Shown here one piece after another: positions 47,118-58,419 of a stretch of 64,000 bases of DNA; position 1 is the first letter of the stretch; each line of letters opens with the position of its first letter. The notes beneath the pieces were generated by a model. The model ran no database searches, was not told the origin of the DNA, and saw only the letters and a program-made list of their open reading frames with translations. The position numbers and the translations under genes were made by a program. The stretch is from Lycocorax pyrrhopterus obiensis (lineage: Eukaryota > Chordata > Aves > Passeriformes > Paradisaeidae), in NCBI GenBank assembly GCA_014706295.1, contig JACSVZ010000008.1, positions 14,596,159-14,660,158 of the forward strand. The letters run 5' to 3'.

Positions 47118-50100
47118 ATTGAAATGTTGTAACTGATTAGTTATTTGTTACCATTCAGAACTACAGCAACACTGCTGTTATCAGTTAAACCAAATTTTAC
47201 TGTTCTTTCAGTACACCCCTGTGCTTCCTGAATTCTCTCCTTCCAGCTATGCTCTCATCCCTCAACTTACAGCTGAAGCAGTAACATACTTAGGAGCAGA
47301 GGGAATGTAAGGGCAGGGAGAACTGTTACTGGAACGTGGTTTCGCAGGTGAACTTCACCACTTCCCCCTTTGCAGAAGGCCAGAGCCATTTACCAGCAGT
47401 CTCCCAAAAAATGCCACATCAGAAGAATCCTACATGTTCATATTAGTATTGGTATCATATTAGAAGAATTACTATCTTGCAAGTCCAATCAGTCACGCAG
47501 CAAACATTTCATAGTATCATCGTAAACAATATGTACAAAATTATTTATGTCACTTCGCATCACTTCCTCAACAGGATGATTCCAATTTTGTTACATACAG
47601 GAAACTTTTCTGCTTATCAACTTTTAACCAGTATTGCCAGAGTTCTTACCACGAGAATGTGACAGAGCTCTCCAAAAACTGGTTTAAAAAAAATTCCGTA
47701 AACTTACAGAACCAGACACGAAGGTTTTTTGACAATTGTGTTTTTCTTTTAATAAATACAGTAGGATCTCTAACGTAAGCATATTTGACAGCCAGATTCC
47801 ACGAGACTTTGCTGTAAGCAACATTACAGAATTTAAATGCTGCTGGTTTAATTATAATTGCCTGGACTGTAAGAGTAATTCCTACAAGCCTTCCCAGTCT
47901 ATTTTGTACTAATAACACACGGAGTCACAGAAACCGAAAATACACTGTACTTTGCACAACCCTTCAGGTTACAGCCATACTTACTGAGATAGAAGCAGTG
48001 GAATCCAACTTGTATTTAGCTGCAATGCCAAAGCGAGTGCTGTTGCTACCTGCTGTCCAAGCCAGGTTTACAGCGGTTTCAAGACAGTCACTCACTTTTT
48101 GGTAAATTGACCCACCAAATTCAGAACCATCATTGCTGCACAAATTAAGAGAAAAGTTAGTTTCCTATTTGCATAATCCCCTCCTTTTTTTTCCCCTTTT
48201 ATTTTACTCCTTCAGATTTTTATTCAAATAAGAATTTCAAAACTTTGAGTTGTTTCCCATTTTTTGACAAGAGAGGGGAGATGAACAAAGGCTTCAGGGC
48301 AAAATTAAACTGCAGTAATTCATGGAAATAAAAAGGTATTTCACAGTGCTACAGCTAATTCTCATGTTAATTGTCAAACAAAGTCCTTGAACAAAATTCT
48401 AGACCACATCCTTACAAAACTGACAGATATGTTAATGGTTACAAAATGGGCATTCTGAATTATATGATTATTGAATACATGAAACTCCTAAAGAACTGGA
48501 TGACCTTTCAAAAATTTGTCACAATGTTTTACATTAGTAAATTCAAATAGAATTCTTCCAGTCCAGACTACAAAATATTTTGTAGTTTTCTCCTATACTC
48601 CTCAATTTCCATGAATTCAGACAGATACAATCCCCATGCTTCCCTTCAAAAGCAAAAACTTTTAACTATCTAAATGCACTAGAACTCCACCAATTTTATT
48701 AATCTGGATTGAAAACACCATATTTTTCAGTAGGTTTTGATCAGATTGCTCTGAAGATCTAAAGGCAGAAGTCTGAAGCAAGTTCATAGACAAGATGCCT
48801 TACACTTGTTTAGTTATACTGCTTCATGCACTCTTCATCCCTGACAGGCAAGAAGATGAACCTCCACAAAAAGTCCAGAAGTAAAGCTCTAGTCTTGCTC
48901 TAGAAACTACTACAGCATCAGTGCAACACTAATTACTACCTCTAACAAATCTACTGCCCTTAAATTACGATCTGATACAATTCAATATAATGGGATAGCC
49001 AGAAAAAGCATTATGAACAGTTCTGCATAACTGAAGTACTGCACTTCCAATTTGCATGTACTTCAGTATTTGGCAAGCCGCATCATACATCATGCTGCAA
49101 GTGTGCTTACTGTTTTGAAAAAGAGAGATATGAAGTATCATTTACATTTATTTAAGTTTCCTATTGAAAAACACACTCCATTAATGGCCTTGTAAGCACC
49201 TCTTGATATTTCAAGCATTCGTATTTTAACTAGAAGGAAAGGTAAAGAAAGCCTGCTTCTGGAAAGCTGGAGAAGTTTTCAGTACTTACACATTAGTGTG
49301 CAGTTGGAAGTCTCCAGTCTTGTAACCCACAGAGAAATTATTTCTTGTCAATTTTGATTTGGCACTATCAAAAGTCATCTGATAACCAGCAAGCCAGCCT
49401 TCAAAACCAAAGACAGCTGAACCATGGATAGCAGGTCCGGCAAAATCAAAGTCAACATCACAACCTAGGTTTACGCATTCACGTTTATAAGCTGACTTAA
49501 TTTTACCACTTTTCTTTCTGAAACAGAGAAAGAGTTATCTTAAGAAAAGCATACATGATCTTCCTCAATGATCTGCCCAATTCAAGCCCTATGACTCTAC
49601 ACAATGTATCTAAATGTCTTGCACATGCAACCCATCCCCTGGACCAGGCAAAAGTACAGCCAGCCCATCCAGAGCACACAGGACTACGGCAAACAGGCAT
49701 TTTCTGATGAACGTAGCAGCAGTTGCATGTCTCCTGCAATCTTCCAGGTATTTCTATCCCATAAAATAAGCAAAGTTGTGAAATGTGCAATACTAACCCC
49801 ATAGTGATGAGGTGGTAAAGAGCAGAAGCCTTTAGCATTGGGATTTGCTAAGCTGGATCAATAGCAAACCATACAAACAGCTCTGTCAATACCACAGGCC
49901 AGATCAACAGACCATGGGTGTTGTTACTCCGTGAGGTAAAAACATTAACCATTCTTACCCTGTATTTGGTGAGAAAGTTGTATCAAATGTCAACTTCAAG
50001 CCTTTGGCAATCTAATTGAAGGGTGGAGAAGATAAGATAAAGCTATAAATTCAGTTCTTACACAGAGGTAAAGCAAATAAATATTCTCCTAATCTATTAC

Positions 50101-53100
50101 CTGATCTTCAATTGCAATTTCTGTTCCCAGAGTGTTATCTGTGTTCCATTTTTCTGTGAAAGTCAGACCATACTCAGCCCACTTGTATTTGGTCTCCAAG
50201 CTCCCATTCACTTTTCCAGTGTCTGTGTTCGATGAACCAGATGTTGTGAATTCCTAAAAAGCAGAGAAGATACATGTCATCCTGGAAGCATTACACAGTG
50301 TTTCCTTCAGCAAGCACTAAGATCTTGTTATAATATGGAAAAAAATTAAAATCAGTAGACAACTTGCAGGGGGAGAAGGGAGAATAGCATAGCCAAGAAC
50401 TAACGACTCATGCCCACATGGAGGCCTCCACCCAATCCCCATCTCAACTGCAGTGTTCCTGCCACTACTACAAAATGTACAGGGTGGCAACCTAACTCCA
50501 AAGCAAGACAGTAGCCACCATAAGGATTCTCCTCTAAAGCACAAACAAGTTCTTGAAATGTAAGGCTCAGTTTGATACTCCCAATGAGCAAGTTAAAAAT
50601 CAAACCAAGAGCCAAAAACGCTATAAAGCACATAATGCAACTCCAGTAAAATTCTTTAAGGATCACACATGTATTTTCATTATTCTTGTCAACCATCCCT
50701 GAAGATAAATAATGTGCAGTCTAAAATGTCATAGAATGGCATCATTCTTCAAATTGGGGGTGGGGTGGTGGTTTGGTTTTTTGGTTGGTTTGGGTTTTTA
50801 ATTGTTTCTTAAAGAGAGTTCTTAGTCTACCCAATGCACTAGCCTTTCACACCAGCCATAGGCAGACGTGTTTTACTGACACCTATAAAATTATTATTCC
50901 CCTGGCACTTTGGTTCCATGACACAGAAATAACATGCATGTTTGAAGTGGGAGCTAAGCAAACAGTCTGGGTTTATAGTATGGTATGACCTGACCTGGAA
51001 CTCTCGAAAGTACTTAGAAGTCAACAGTATCACTCACATCCCTTTATTAAAAGAAGTAATCACTGATGTCTCTCTCTATTTGGATTCTCACAAAGAACAG
51101 AATGAATAGTTTCTGTGTACCACTATTCAAAAACTGAAGGCAATTAGAAGTGGAAGCCAGGTTGGCAAATACACGTTAAAGAGCTCTTTCCAGTGGAAGA
51201 GCTCTTTCCAGTGAAGAGCTCTTTCCCAGTACTATTGCCCTTATGATTTAAGAAGTTCATTATTTCAACTTTTTAAAACATATAAATAAACATTTTGATC
51301 TCTGTCTTCCTCGATGCACAACATTATTTTCAAACAGGCTTCTCACACTCACCTTCCCCAGAGGGAAACATAGATTTGAAATCACAAGTCCTTAAGCACT
51401 CTTACGGCAAAAACCCCGATAGTACAAAATGAACATGGTTGAGACTGTTCTTTAATGGTGGCTGATCAAATTTAACCACATCCAAGACATTTACTTGTAT
51501 TATGTTAGTGACCCACTACACCATACACAGTTGCATAATTCTAGTAGGTCTATTTCTTGGCAAGGGATGGGAACTACACAAATACCTTCAGCTTTAAGTT
51601 CTTGCTTTGTGCTATTCCTACAGCACAGGGTCTGTGTAACTGTAACCATTGCGGCAATAGCTTCAGGAGAAGCAAAGTATTATATTATCTCTTATCTCTG
51701 CCTTAAAACATCTGTAGTACATATATGCCAGCAGTTTCTCCTCCTGGGAAGGATGGCTTATAACTGATACAGGATTCACATTAGGGCTTGGATTTTTCAG
51801 AGAATTTTACCAGCGTAACTGGTAGTTCTCCAAAGAAACAAGCTAAGGTAAGAACAACTACCTCTGTAATAGGGCTCTTGCAAACTGTTTTGCAGTTGGG
51901 ATACAGACTTCTAGAAAAAAACACGAGCATATAACGCACAAACCTTGTTTCTAACAGCAAGTTACACTGCTCAGGCTCCAGTTACGGGGAGAAAAAAAAT
52001 AAATCTACCTTTGTATCTTGCAAAGTCTGCTCTAGAAATAGATAAAAGTTACAGGGGGCACTGCTTGCATGACCAAGACATCTTGCATGGAACACTACTG
52101 CAACGCTTTAATACCTAGAGGAGCCAAAGATTCAACATGCTTATTCAATGCCAACTACTTCATATGAGAATCAAGATAACAGACATTTCCACCAAACAGT
52201 ATCACAAGATACTTCAGAAATAAAATCTGTATACTATAATTGGTATATTAGAATACTTTATTTGTTCACCTTCACACATAAGACCAGGGACAACTAACAA
52301 ACCCTTTTATTATACAAAGATTACTGAACAAGACAATATTCCTGATACATTCAGATCTTTAGGGGCTTCTGAAATTATCTTACACCAGAAATTTGTCATT
52401 CATATAACCTATAAAATACTTAACAGCATCTGAAAAGTGTCCTTTTTAACTAAGTATCAGAACATAGCTAGAAAAAAAATACAATTAATTAAATTTACTT
52501 AAACTCACCACTCCGCTTGCAGATTTTGTTTTCACATCCAGTTTCACCAACCCAAAACCTTAACAAAGAGAAGTCAAAGTAAGATGATTAGACCTTAACT
52601 AAGGCCCTGCACATTTTCCAATAAGCTGGTCTTTCAGGCAGTCGCAGCAGTGTGCCACATATATACATATATATAAACAGCTACAGACTGACTTCAGCAA
52701 CATTCAACTTTTAGATGCCACAGCAGGTAAAGGAGGCCTCTCCAAAACAACGCAGGGAAGTGCCTCTCAGTTCTACATGAGTACATTTAACTACCAAATG
52801 ATGCTTCCAAGAGGCAATATATTATTTTCTGTTTCTGGAATGGCATCGTTTTTATAGTGAATGCCTTTTAAAGAGTTATTCCTATGCATAACATGCCTCT
52901 TTCAGCACCAAGACAAAATATCTCAAAGTAAAAAACTGTAAAAGCAAAGTCACTGGGAAATACACAACCACTGGAACTGTAATAATATAAGTACGTTTTA
53001 TGGGAGTGTCAGTTCACATTGTTATCCAGAGAGGTGAGCAACAGTCTCGGTGAAAAAAACCCCACACCTTTCCAAAGACCAGAAAGAAACAGCACTGTGA

Positions 53101-53623
53101 CAAAGAATGATTTAACTATGCAGCTGTCTGGTATTAAAGCATTTTAAGACGTGGAAGGATTCTTTATCCCAATAGCCATTCCTCTTTCTAGTCCAAAAAA
53201 GGCTACAACATTACACTGGTATATAAGCCTTTCTATATCAACAAATCTTGTGCCACAGACAGACCAGTAAACAAAGTGTGCTCCTACGTTAAACTACACT
53301 TGCTGCTTACATTCTTTCATACTTGTACACCACTGACATTTATGTGGCTCGAGCAGTAAGATTTAATAACCTTCACATCAAAACAGCCCACAAAAAGCTT
53401 TCAATGATCTGTTAGTTGGCAGTAAAGATATAAACACAGCACACCTTCCTCCTCCCCAAAAACACTGGTATTTGATCATTCAATTTTCCATACAGACTTA
53501 AAAAGGCAATTCATTGTTGCACCTCAAACACCACTCATAAAAGGTACTATTCTTACCATATCCTTTATTGAAGATATCTCTGGCAGGTTTGCCAAGGTCT
53601 ACATATGATGGAGGAATCGCCAT
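46126..53623 (-). CDS. VDAC2: Voltage-dependent anion channel 2 (mitochondrial outer-membrane porin), 8 coding exons, 283 aa
   Basis: Beta-barrel porin passing ATP, ADP and other metabolites through the mitochondrial outer membrane; VDAC2 also recruits and restrains BAK (established knowledge). Coding exons in transcript order: 53623-53557, 52558-52509, 50253-50101, 50011-49959, 49517-49290, 48135-47985, 47076-47019, 46217-46126. All introns are GT-AG and phases add up to 852 nt with TAA. The N-terminal helix begins [12 protein letters not shown] without the N-terminal extension of mammalian VDAC2. Glu73 in TFTEKWN, the GLK motif (94-96) and the C-terminal [13 protein letters not shown] are intact. 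Cysteines are at 122, 127 and 201. VDAC2 rather than VDAC1/3 is chosen from overall sequence and from synteny with COMTD1. The first coding exon begins at 53628, five bases before the ATG, so the rest of the 5' UTR lies in an upstream exon. Confidence 0.97.
47079..47113 (-). repeat. T35 homopolymer forming the polypyrimidine tract of a VDAC2 acceptor
   Basis: The plus strand has 35 consecutive A. On the VDAC2 sense strand this is T35 followed directly by AG and the penultimate coding exon (starting GCAAAAGTG at 47076). It replaces the usual mixed pyrimidine tract, and the branch point must lie beyond or within it. The flanks GGCAA and TTGCC are inverted around it. Length may vary between individuals or reflect assembly error. 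Confidence 0.95.
51178..51230. repeat. Triple tandem repeat with palindromic core
   Basis: Three copies of a 19-20 bp unit built on AAGAGCTCTTTCCAGTG lie in the long VDAC2 intron between the second and third coding exons. Each contains the palindrome AAGAGCTCTT. Confidence 0.9.
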
Positions 53624-53767
53624 TGGAGCTGAAAGGTAAAGGGCTAATTAATAATGAACCTTTTACCACTGCACACATGAAAAAATGCTACCACAATTCT
53701 TTCAAGATAGTCTTTAAGACAGATTAATTTACATAAAGGCAATCAATAGATAAAATGGATATAATTA

Positions 53768-53790
53768 TATATCTATAATTAATAGATATA
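53768..53790. repeat. AT-rich perfect hairpin in VDAC2 intron 1
   Basis: TATATCTAT and its exact complement ATAGATATA flank a 5-base loop (AATTA). It is a small cruciform-capable site with no known role. Confidence 0.7.
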
Positions 53791-56700
53791 ATACTACAGT
53801 ATTCCATGAAACACCTAGATTTTCAATGAAGGTCACTGTGAACATGGGATGTTTTCTCGGCTTAAGCAAAAAAGCATTGCAGAGAAAAGGCATTACAAGA
53901 CCACCCAGTTTTTAATTTTTCAGGTAGATTTCTCCATACAACTTTCATTACCAGAAATTAACTAATAACTCACATTTCCAGAGTTGGCATAGTTACTGCC
54001 AAAAACCTGGACACTGGAAATCTAAAAACCTGTAATGCAGACAGTCATTCCCTGAAGTTCTACAAAGTCAAATTGGACACATGCTTATGAAAACTACCTG
54101 TAAGTACCTACATGGTTTAATTTTTGAAAATGTAAAAAGAGAGCATATCTGCTCTCCAGCATCATTTTTGCCCCATATTTTAGATGGCAGACATACAATT
54201 TAAAAAAATAACATCTAATGCCATTAACCAGCAATCAATCTGATAACACACAAGAGTTTAAGTTTGGGAGGTTGTCTTGTTAGTTTAAAACATCCAAGTA
54301 GGAGGAGTGCGGGGCCTGTGAGAAGAGATCTCTTTACAAGTCCCCTTCTCAGACAGGGAGCCTCTGGCAACCTCGCTGTTGAAGAACCTGTCACTGCAGA
54401 TGAACTATGGCCCAGCCTCTCTGGCCCCATGGACAGACACCAGGCTAAGGTCTCACCCAGGCCCGTATCTCACTCTCCTCCCTGGGAAGATAAGAGTGTA
54501 TCTGTACTCTCCTTGAAAGACTGTCTTCCCATGATTTCAACAGCAAGAGGCTGCTGTTACAGAGGCCCTGTATTTTAAAGTCGAGAAATACAGAAAACAG
54601 AGCGTATTAGTAACTCCCCCCCTGCTGTGAAAGGGGGGAGAAGGCATGGGGGGAGCAACAAAACTAACTAGACAAGGCAATGAAAAGGCTAAGCACAAGC
54701 AAACAAAAATCTTATCTTCTCAAACTGATTGGTCACATTTGTTTAGCAGGGAGAGTCAGATTAACATAATTGACTTTTTATCTTGCTTTTGTGTGGTGGA
54801 TTGATTTTTTTTTCTTTTTAAGTAAATGAAAAAATTATCTTTAGAACCTGAAAAATAACAAGTGCAGTGCTCTCACATGTTAACTTCCAAACCGTAATTA
54901 CACCTGCCATATACAGCCAAATTGTATGAACTGCTACTATTAAAAAAAAAAAAAAAAAAAACCAAACTATTTTAGCAATCAATGGGAAGGCACAAGACTG
55001 TTTCTTATCCTTCTACAATTCATAATGCAGTTTTCCAGAGTACCCTACTTCAGCTCCCTACTGCCCTAAGAGGACAATTTCAACCTCCTCTGAGAAACAG
55101 TATTTACACTCAGTTTCACACACTTACACACAAATTCAGAAAAACTTCTTTAGCAAAGATGTCTAAACTCGACAACCAGGTCATCATATCAAGATATCTA
55201 TCACTTGCTCAAGGACAAGTCTGGTTTTCCAGGGAGTTAAACTAAACTTTTTTTTTTTTTAAGAGACATAAAAACGGCTTAGAGCATCTGAAGTTTGAAG
55301 AGACTTAGCCCAAGATCAAGTCTACAGAAGAACAGACCCTAATCCCAGTGACAAACCATTAAATGGTTCCTATTATTTATTCCATAAAAAGAAGCAGGTG
55401 AGAGATCAAATTACAAGGGAGTGTGAGACCTCTTGCCTGTAAATTTCTGCTGTACAGCAACAGTACAATTCTTTAGTAGTTTAAAATATTACAGAGAAGG
55501 TTTAGCTACAAGTTTCCTTTAATGAATAGATCTCACCTCTAACTAGCATCTTCAGAAGAATAATTACTTCTAGTTTTGAAGTTTTATATTAGCCTTTAGC
55601 ACAGACATGCTTTTACAGTGCAAATAAATGAGCTTTTCCCTTTTGTTTTCAATGTTTCCAATCTGACTAGACAAGCAGTACAGACAAGAGACTCATGCTA
55701 AGCAAAAACGTCCTGAGAAGTTAACAAACTTGTGTCAAAATTCAGAGGATTATTACAGTAAAAAGGATGTTGCCATTTTATCTGGCCTAGTTAAGCATCC
55801 TTACCACTTCAGGGAAACCAGCCAGTGTTTGTCAGACACTCTAGCCTACAGACGCAAGTTTTGTAATAAAACGTTGAGAGAAAGTACAACTGGCACACTG
55901 CTGTTCTAATACTATACTATAATACTGACAAGGATGGATGAGGACAAAACAGGAAGCCAAGAGTTAATTTCCAATATACTGAATACCTGATAAATCAGTG
56001 TCATCATCAGAATGCTCATTAAATGAAAACAGGGCCATAAAAAAATCAGTCCTGTGTCCTCCAATGTTAGCTCGATTTGCAAATTCTTATAATCACAAGT
56101 AATTTTCTTCAACCCTATTTTGAAGCGTTTTTCACTTAAAAACTAATTAGAAGTGACTAAACTACCATTTAGCAACTACAGGTTTGTTGTAAAAACTGTA
56201 AAATAATTGACTGGAAGTACAGAATATATTTGAACCAAGTGAGAGCTCCACCTTAATCTTTGTGTCATGCCACCATGACAAAAAAAAAAGTTTAATTAAT
56301 CTGTTACTCAATAGTCACAATCATGCTTTCTTCTGTGATTAAAAAAAAATAATCACCTCAATAACAGAAAAAAGCATTAACGTTATTGGAATTACTACAT
56401 CACAGTTTTCCTTGAAGGTAGTATTTCAAAACTCTCACGCCCTACAATTAAAGGAATGCCACAGACCTCTATTAGGATTTCTAACAAAGATCTCAAGATA
56501 TTCAAGATCAAGCTACAAACCAGATCAGACTATAATAATAAAAAAAATCCTGTACTCATGCAATTTAAAAAAGCAGCAACAACTATGCCGAAATTATCCC
56601 AGTATCCCAACAAACAACAACAGAAAAATTGAGATTATTTAAAAATTAAGCTAATTAATTAAGTTAAAATACATCGGACACACGGTGACCTTCAGGCTTG

Positions 56701-57027
56701 CGCTGATACTACACAGAGCTTAAAAAAAGGAAAAGCCACCTCCTTACCCTTGCATTAACTCTCTCCCTACCCACAGATCGGAGGCGGACACGCAAGCCTA
56801 ATACTGGCCAAGCCAATACAGAAACTAAAAGGGCAACGTCTGGAAATGGACTACAGGCTCAGGAAGCGAAGGCAGGGGTAGTAAAGCAGCGCCTCCCAGA
56901 GGGGAAGGGCAGCGAAGGGGAGAGCAGGGATGCGGCAGCAGCCCGGGCCGGGCCGAGCGGCGGCCCCAGGCCCAGCGCCAGGCGCGCCGCCCGCCCCGCC
57001 GCAAGGTGAACCGACCCGCTCGGCGCG

Positions 57028-57036
57028 GCCATCTTG
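57028..57036 (-). promoter_or_regulatory. YY1-type site downstream of the VDAC2 start
   Basis: The minus strand reads CAAGATGGC, the YY1 core, in transcriptional sense, about 240 bp inside the first intron. YY1 sites of this orientation just downstream of the start are common in housekeeping and mitochondrial-protein genes. Seen as a motif only; occupancy is inferred. Confidence 0.4.
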
Positions 57037-57271
57037 GGCATCCCGGCCTGACCCTCCCGCCCCGCCCCGCCGCGCCTCGCGCAACCGAGCCGGGCCGCGG
57101 GGGCAGCACACACGGAGAGCCCCCCGCCCGCCCCGCCGAACCCGGGAGCGCACGGACGCGCCCGCGGCCCCGCCACCCCCGGCCCACGCGGCCCCAGACC
57201 CGCTCGCAGCCGGGCGAGCCCCGCCCGCACCCCCCTTGCCCCGCGGGGCCGGTCGCAGCCGGGGCCGGCAC

Positions 57272-57390
57272 CTGAGTGTCGCGGACGGGCGGCGGAGCGG
57301 GGCTGGGGCCGGTCGCGGGCGGGTGAGGCCGTGCAGAGGCCGCGCTGCTGCAGCCGCGGGCACTGGAGGGCGAAGTGAAGGAGACACCGA
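57272..57390 (-). other. VDAC2: Probable non-coding first exon of VDAC2
   Basis: On the minus strand a splice donor CTCAG/GTGCCG ends an exon at 57272 inside the CpG island. The nearest match upstream of the ATG exon is the acceptor at 53629-53630, giving a first intron of about 3.6 kb. The 5' limit near 57390 is a guess: a pyrimidine-rich stretch (CTCCTTCACTTCGCCCTCC) at about 57373-57391 would suit a TATA-less start. No TATA box is seen. VDAC2 genes elsewhere have a non-coding exon 1; the donor is seen, the start site is inferred. Confidence 0.55.
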
Positions 57391-58188
57391 TCCGCCCGCC
57401 CGCCGCTGCCGCCGCGCAGGACCCCGGCGCGCCGGGGCCGCCCTGCCCGCCGCCTGCCCCGCCCGCTACGCCGCGCCACCACCCGCCCGGCGGGAGGCGC
57501 CGGCGGCCGCGGCCCAGAGCTCGGCAGCGGCGGGCGGCGCCGCGGCCCCGAGCGAGGAGCCGGACGGGGGCGCCGCGGCCCGGCAGGCACTCGGATGGGC
57601 AGCCCCGGCGGCGGCGGGGGCCTACGGGGGGCGGGGCCTGCGAAGGGGCGAGGCCGGGCGGGGCCGCTGTGCGCAGGGCGGGCAGAGGAGTCGGGGCCGC
57701 CCGCGGGGCAGGAGCAGCTCCTCAGAGGCCGTAGCAGCCACACCCGGGAGTCTTCCGCCTCGAGGCGTGCAGGGGAACGTTCCTCTCTCCTTGGGGACGG
57801 GCGGCTCCCGACTGTGCATACAGCGGGATCCATGCGCCGCTGCCCTTCCCGGGAAACTACCAGTCACCCTCCCAGGGCCCACCCGCCTCCCGGCCTGGCA
57901 CACGGACTGGAGAAGCCCTTCAGCTGGGGGCAGCCGCGGAGAGCCGCCCCGCAGCCGGGGGCGTTTGTGCCGATGGCGCTTGCCGGGAGCAGCCCCTGTT
58001 CCTTACAGCCTCCAGGAACCCTGTCCCTTCCTGCAGGGAACAGCGGCCGCGGAGCACGGGGCCATGACGCAGTGCCCCGCATCGCTCCGCAGGGATGCTC
58101 GCCTTGGCTGTCCCACTGCCACTGAACACATCACACCTCGCATGCTCTGCTGCTGCTACCCGAAAGCCACAGACACTCAGGGACCGCC

Positions 58189-58241
58189 CGCAGGACGGCT
58201 GTCCCACAGACACACAGGGCATTCCGCAGGACGGCTGTCCC
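58189..58241. repeat. Short tandem duplication upstream of VDAC2
   Basis: The 17-mer CGCAGGACGGCTGTCCC occurs at 58189-58205 and again at 58225-58241, a 36-bp period. Confidence 0.85.
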
Positions 58242-58419
58242 GTTGCTGGTCTGGCAGTGGGACTCCATCTGAGAAGGTCTGGTGCCTCCTGCAGACAAGT
58301 TGCCACAGACTTTCGAATTGGCTGAGCTCCGTTTTTACCTCTTCCGGTCACCCCCCACAGGCACCCCGCAGAAGAACACAGCGTATCTCAGGCCAAGAGA
58401 AGCAATAACCCTCAGAAAC

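Larger units (their letters stand above)
56860..58230 (-). promoter_or_regulatory. VDAC2: CpG-island promoter of VDAC2
   Basis: Very GC-rich, CpG-dense block of about 1.4 kb around the inferred VDAC2 first exon, with repeated GC boxes such as CCGCCCCGCCCCGCC at 57057-57071. The base composition drops sharply to AT-rich DNA on both sides. It is typical of a housekeeping-gene promoter. Long open frames on both strands here (for example 56930-58408 plus) are products of stop-codon scarcity in GC-rich DNA. An ETS-type core (ACCGGAAG on the minus strand) lies at 58341-58348, just outside the island. Confidence 0.85.

Noticed and set aside
56930..58408. 492-codon open frame on the plus strand, with 324- and 178-codon frames on the minus strand
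   Set aside because: All lie in the VDAC2 CpG island, where stops are rare. They are Pro/Arg/Ala/Gly-rich in every frame and show no domain.
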